From Burkholderiales bacterium (GTDB lineage Bacteria > Pseudomonadota > Gammaproteobacteria > Burkholderiales > Burkholderiaceae_C): a stretch of DNA of 64,000 nt. The stretch covers positions 1 to 64,000 of the forward strand of contig JANXYH010000104.1 in the NCBI GenBank assembly GCA_025350145.1. Direction: 5' to 3'. Under the pieces are notes generated by a model. It worked only from the letters and a program-made list of their open reading frames with translations. It made no database searches and had not been told where the DNA came from. Positions 61,579 to 64,000 of this stretch are shown here, in pieces (the stretch's first letter is position 1; every line of letters starts with the position of its first letter). A program made the position numbers and the translations under genes.

Positions 61579-63057
61579 ATGCTGCAAAAAATCATCCGCA
61601 GCGCGGTGATCGACGCGCCCATCGCCCGGGTCTGGTCGGTGCTGCGCGATTTCAACAGCCACGACCAGTGGCACGACGCGGTCGCCCACAGCCGGATCGA
61701 GGCCGGCCTGCGCAGCGACCAGGTCGGCTGCATCCGCAGCTTCGCGCTCAAGGATGGCCACCGCATCCGCGAGCAACTGCTGAACCTGGACGACCGCCAG
61801 TACAAGAGCAGCTACTGCATCGTCGAAGCCAGCCTGCCGCTGCAGCGCTATGTGGCCACGATCACCCTCAAGCCGGTGACCGACGGTGAGCGCACCTTCT
61901 GGCATTGGGAGTCCAGCTTTGCCACCCCACCGGGGCGCGAGCGCGAGCTGCGCCTGGCGGTTGCCGAGGGCGTCTACGAGGCCGGCTTTGCCTGCCTGCG
62001 GCGCTACCTGGCGCGTGGCGCTGACCTGCACTCGCCCGGCCCCAGCGCCATTGGCAGCGCCAGCCTGCCGGCGGCCCTGCCGCTGCCGAACCGGCAAATC
62101 GTGCTGCGCGGCCATGGTGCGGCCGATGAACTGGTCGCGGCTGCCGGCCAGGCCGCCGCGCCGGGCCCTGGCCAGGTGCGCATCCAGCAGCGCGCCATCG
62201 GCGTCAACTTCTTCGACATCTACCTGCGCCGGGGCGCGATGCCGGCGCTGCTGGCGCCTGGCGGCACGCCCGGGATGGAGGCCGCAGGCACGGTCCTCGA
62301 TGTTGGCCCTGACGTGGCCGGCCTGCTGCCCGGCGACCGGGTGGCCTACATCGGCCCGCTGCCCGGGGCCTACTGCAGCCTGCGCACGGTGCCGGCCGAC
62401 TGGGTGCTGCGCTTGCCGGCGGCGGTCGACGACGAGACCGCCGCCGCGCTGCTGCTCAAGGGCCTGACGGCCGACCTGTTGCTGCGCGATCTGGGTCGGG
62501 TCGGGCCCGGCACGCGGTTGCTGGTGCATGCCGCTGCCGGTGGTGTCGGCCAACTCGTCTGCGCCTGGGCGCGGCACCTGGGCGCGGTGGTGATGGGCAC
62601 GGTCTCCAGCCAGGAGAAGGCGCGGATCGCCCGCGCCCAGGGCTGCGCCCATGTCATCGTCACAGCCGATCACCGCTTCGCCGACGCGGTGCAGCGCCAC
62701 TGCGGCGGCGCCGACCTGGTGATCGATGGTCTGGGCGCCGTGGCTGCCGAAGAAAACTTGGCCGCACTGGCCCGCTGCGGCCACTGGATCAGCCTGGGCC
62801 AGGCCAGCGGCAGCCCGCCAGACCTGGCGCTGGACCGGCTGACCGCCAAGTCACTGAGCTTCTCGCGTCCGGTGGTGTTCGACTACGTCGCCAATCCGGC
62901 CGCGTTGGCCGCGCGCGCCCAGCGTCTGTGGGATGCGCTGGCCGACGGCACTCTGCCGCCGCCGGTGATCGAGCGCCATCCGCTGGCCGCCGCTGCGCGC
63001 GCGCACCAGCGCCTGGAATCGCGCCAGACCGTCGGCCCGCTGTTGCTGCTGGCCTGA
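61579..63057 (+). CDS. SRPBCC domain fused to a quinone oxidoreductase-like MDR enzyme
   Basis: 492 residues from ATG 61579. Residues 1-150 are a second SRPBCC domain (SAVIDAPIARVWSVLRDFNSHDQWHDAV). Residues about 165-492 are a zinc-free medium-chain dehydrogenase/reductase of the NADPH:quinone reductase type: GQVRIQQRAIGVNFFDIYLRRG, GGTPGMEAAGTVLDVGPDVAGLLPGDRVAY, the nucleotide loop VHAAAGGVGQLVCAWARHLGAVVMGTVSS. No zinc-binding cysteine cluster. It could bind a hydrophobic substrate in the SRPBCC pocket and reduce an enone or quinone. Last gene of the operon. Confidence 0.88.
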   Translation: MLQKIIRSAVIDAPIARVWSVLRDFNSHDQWHDAVAHSRIEAGLRSDQVGCIRSFALKDGHRIREQLLNLDDRQYKSSYCIVEASLPLQRYVATITLKPVTDGERTFWHWESSFATPPGRERELRLAVAEGVYEAGFACLRRYLARGADLHSPGPSAIGSASLPAALPLPNRQIVLRGHGAADELVAAAGQAAAPGPGQVRIQQRAIGVNFFDIYLRRGAMPALLAPGGTPGMEAAGTVLDVGPDVAGLLPGDRVAYIGPLPGAYCSLRTVPADWVLRLPAAVDDETAAALLLKGLTADLLLRDLGRVGPGTRLLVHAAAGGVGQLVCAWARHLGAVVMGTVSSQEKARIARAQGCAHVIVTADHRFADAVQRHCGGADLVIDGLGAVAAEENLAALARCGHWISLGQASGSPPDLALDRLTAKSLSFSRPVVFDYVANPAALAARAQRLWDALADGTLPPPVIERHPLAAAARAHQRLESRQTVGPLLLLA

Positions 63058-63131
63058 TCCGGGCTCAGACTGGCGTGCCCAGCCAGCAGAGCAGCGCCCA
63101 GCGGAAGGCGACGGGCCGGTCGACCATCGCT

Positions 63132-63168
63132 CGGTGCCCGGCACGCAGGCCCAGCACCGCATTTTTTT
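63132..63168 (+). terminator. Candidate Rho-independent terminator of the 12-gene operon
   Basis: CGGTGC and GCACCG arms with an inner GTGC-CCG-GCAC hairpin, followed by CA and seven T. It lies 75 bases after the last stop. Confidence 0.45.
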
Positions 63169-63306
63169 CGCTGTTGCGCTGATGCCAGCCGGCCTACCCA
63201 CTGCCGACCCACTGGCGCTGTGCGCTCAGCGCCATTCAGACGGCCTGGCCTTGGTGCCCGACGATCAGTCTTGCGCTGCTTTGGCGCTCGACACCCAACC
63301 CGGCCA

Positions 63307-63377
63307 TCAGCGCTGACCCGCGCCCAGCCTGCGGCGCTCCGGAGAACGGGTCAGCGCAGACCGGGTCAGCGCTGACC
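63307..63377. repeat. GGTCAGCGCTGACC palindrome cluster
   Basis: TCAGCGCTGACC at 63307, then CGGGTCAGCGC at 63347 and again at 63362 with a 15-base period. The last copy forms the full 14-base palindrome GGTCAGCGCTGACC, next to the stop of the PEP-CTERM gene. Confidence 0.5.
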
Positions 63378-63378
63378 T

Positions 63379-63948
63379 TTACTGCCGCCGCCGGCGCGCT
63401 GCTGCCAGGCCAAGGAGGCTGAGTCCGATAAGGGCCGGCATTGCCGGCTCGGGCACATCCGACTGAATCTGGATGGTGATGTTGTCCGGCAAGGAGAGCA
63501 GGCCATTGACGTTTTGCAGCGTTCCGTCCTCGAAGATGCCCTTGCAAACGGCGCAGTGGCCGAGGGCTTCAGGATCGGAGCCGAAGTCGACGGTCAGGTC
63601 AGCGATGCGTCCGCTCACGGTCCAGGTCACATGCATGACGTCGCTGTAGCAATCGGTTTGGGTCACCGAGCAACCAACGCCCGGCTCGACCAGACCGGCC
63701 CAGGAGTCACCGCTACCGTCTGCCGAATTCGTGATGAACTGGCCGTGAACGCGAACGTCGTCCTCGCCGCCGAAGATGGACATGTGCGTCGTCGTCACGC
63801 CGAATTCGAAATCGGCCGCATCGACTGTGATTGAGTCGGCCAGATCGTTGAAGTTGAGATTCGCGCTCTGCGCTGGCATTGCCGCAGCGGCGAACAGGCC
63901 GGCGACCAGCGCGGTCTTGGCGAACAAACGGGACATCTTGCGTTGCAT
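63379..63948 (-). CDS. PEP-CTERM sorting domain protein
   Basis: 189 residues from ATG 63948 with GGAG 6 bases upstream. Signal peptide (RLFAKTALVAGLFAAAAMPAQSA), an acidic beta-rich body with cysteines (GCSVTQTDCYS; GHCAVCKG), and the sorting tail VPEPAMPALIGLSLLGLAAARRRRQ. It would be processed by an exosortase and released to the surface or matrix. Unrelated in body sequence to the other PEP-CTERM protein at 37 kb. Confidence 0.9.
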   Translation of the reverse strand: MQRKMSRLFAKTALVAGLFAAAAMPAQSANLNFNDLADSITVDAADFEFGVTTTHMSIFGGEDDVRVHGQFITNSADGSGDSWAGLVEPGVGCSVTQTDCYSDVMHVTWTVSGRIADLTVDFGSDPEALGHCAVCKGIFEDGTLQNVNGLLSLPDNITIQIQSDVPEPAMPALIGLSLLGLAAARRRRQ

Positions 63949-64000
63949 GGAATTCTCCAAACGGTAGTTTCGACTCGTGCGGCACTTACCTCGAACGCGT

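Larger units (their letters stand above)
63058..63378. other. Intergenic region after the catabolic operon
   Basis: 320 bases between convergent genes. It contains the possible terminator at 63132-63168 and the GGTCAGCGC repeats at 63307-63377. The 60-residue plus-strand ORF here is not supported by a ribosome binding site. Confidence 0.5.

Noticed and set aside
63134-63316. 60-residue plus-strand ORF
   Set aside because: No ribosome binding site and it covers the candidate terminator hairpin. Treated as intergenic.

Overview
This 64-kb window is very G+C-rich, densely packed chromosomal DNA. Gene content points to a betaproteobacterium of the Burkholderiales, near the Rubrivivax/Leptothrix/Comamonadaceae group. 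The pointers are Liv-type ABC operons, Sox cytochromes, two PEP-CTERM surface proteins, a PPi-type phosphofructokinase, yeaG-yeaH-spoVR and a PduO-type cobalamin adenosyltransferase. The family placement is inference. I saw no rRNA, tRNA, CRISPR array, insertion sequence or phage gene.

Layout. 1-6.7 kb: a TRAP-type binding protein abutting a membrane sensor cut by the window edge, a PPi-dependent phosphofructokinase, a persulfide dioxygenase-rhodanese fusion, and an overlapping response regulator/hybrid kinase pair. 6.7-12.5 kb: a 1323-residue GMC oxidoreductase-alpha/beta hydrolase fusion coupled to a PhoD-like phosphatase. 12.6-17.6 kb: a minus-strand operon in which a two-subunit molybdenum hydroxylase (isoquinoline 1-oxidoreductase type) is translationally coupled to soxX-soxY-soxZ-soxA, followed by an unlisted 44-residue membrane protein. 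17.7-30 kb: housekeeping and accessory genes, including a Tim44-like/TPR pair, an SRAP protein, a LolD/FtsX-type ABC pair with DUF3299 split by a DUF427 gene on the other strand, a DUF4397 lipoprotein, pirin, a thioesterase, a cobalamin adenosyltransferase and a GlcD-type oxidase.

30-35 kb holds spoVR, yeaH and yeaG(prkA), with visibly lower G+C than the rest. 35-43 kb: an M14 peptidase, a PEP-CTERM protein, a VanZ/O-antigen-ligase fusion, a small cysteine-rich secreted protein and a geranylgeranyl-reductase-family flavoprotein. 43-48 kb: a VOC protein, an acyl-CoA ligase, a PAS histidine kinase and a nitroreductase.

The most striking unit is the 12-gene plus-strand operon at about 48.5-63.1 kb. 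It has a recognisable promoter with a perfect 7+7 palindrome just downstream of the -10 box, and a possible terminator. It encodes an alpha/beta hydrolase, two paralogous amidohydrolases, a complete Liv-type importer, a LivF ATPase fused to a Tm-1-like domain (UPF0261), its TIM-barrel partner (PEP-hydrolase family), a flotillin, an SRPBCC protein, and a second SRPBCC protein fused to a quinone-oxidoreductase. I read it as an uptake and catabolic system for an unidentified small organic, possibly amide or cyclic, substrate. The substrate and the role of the Tm-1 module cannot be told from sequence alone.
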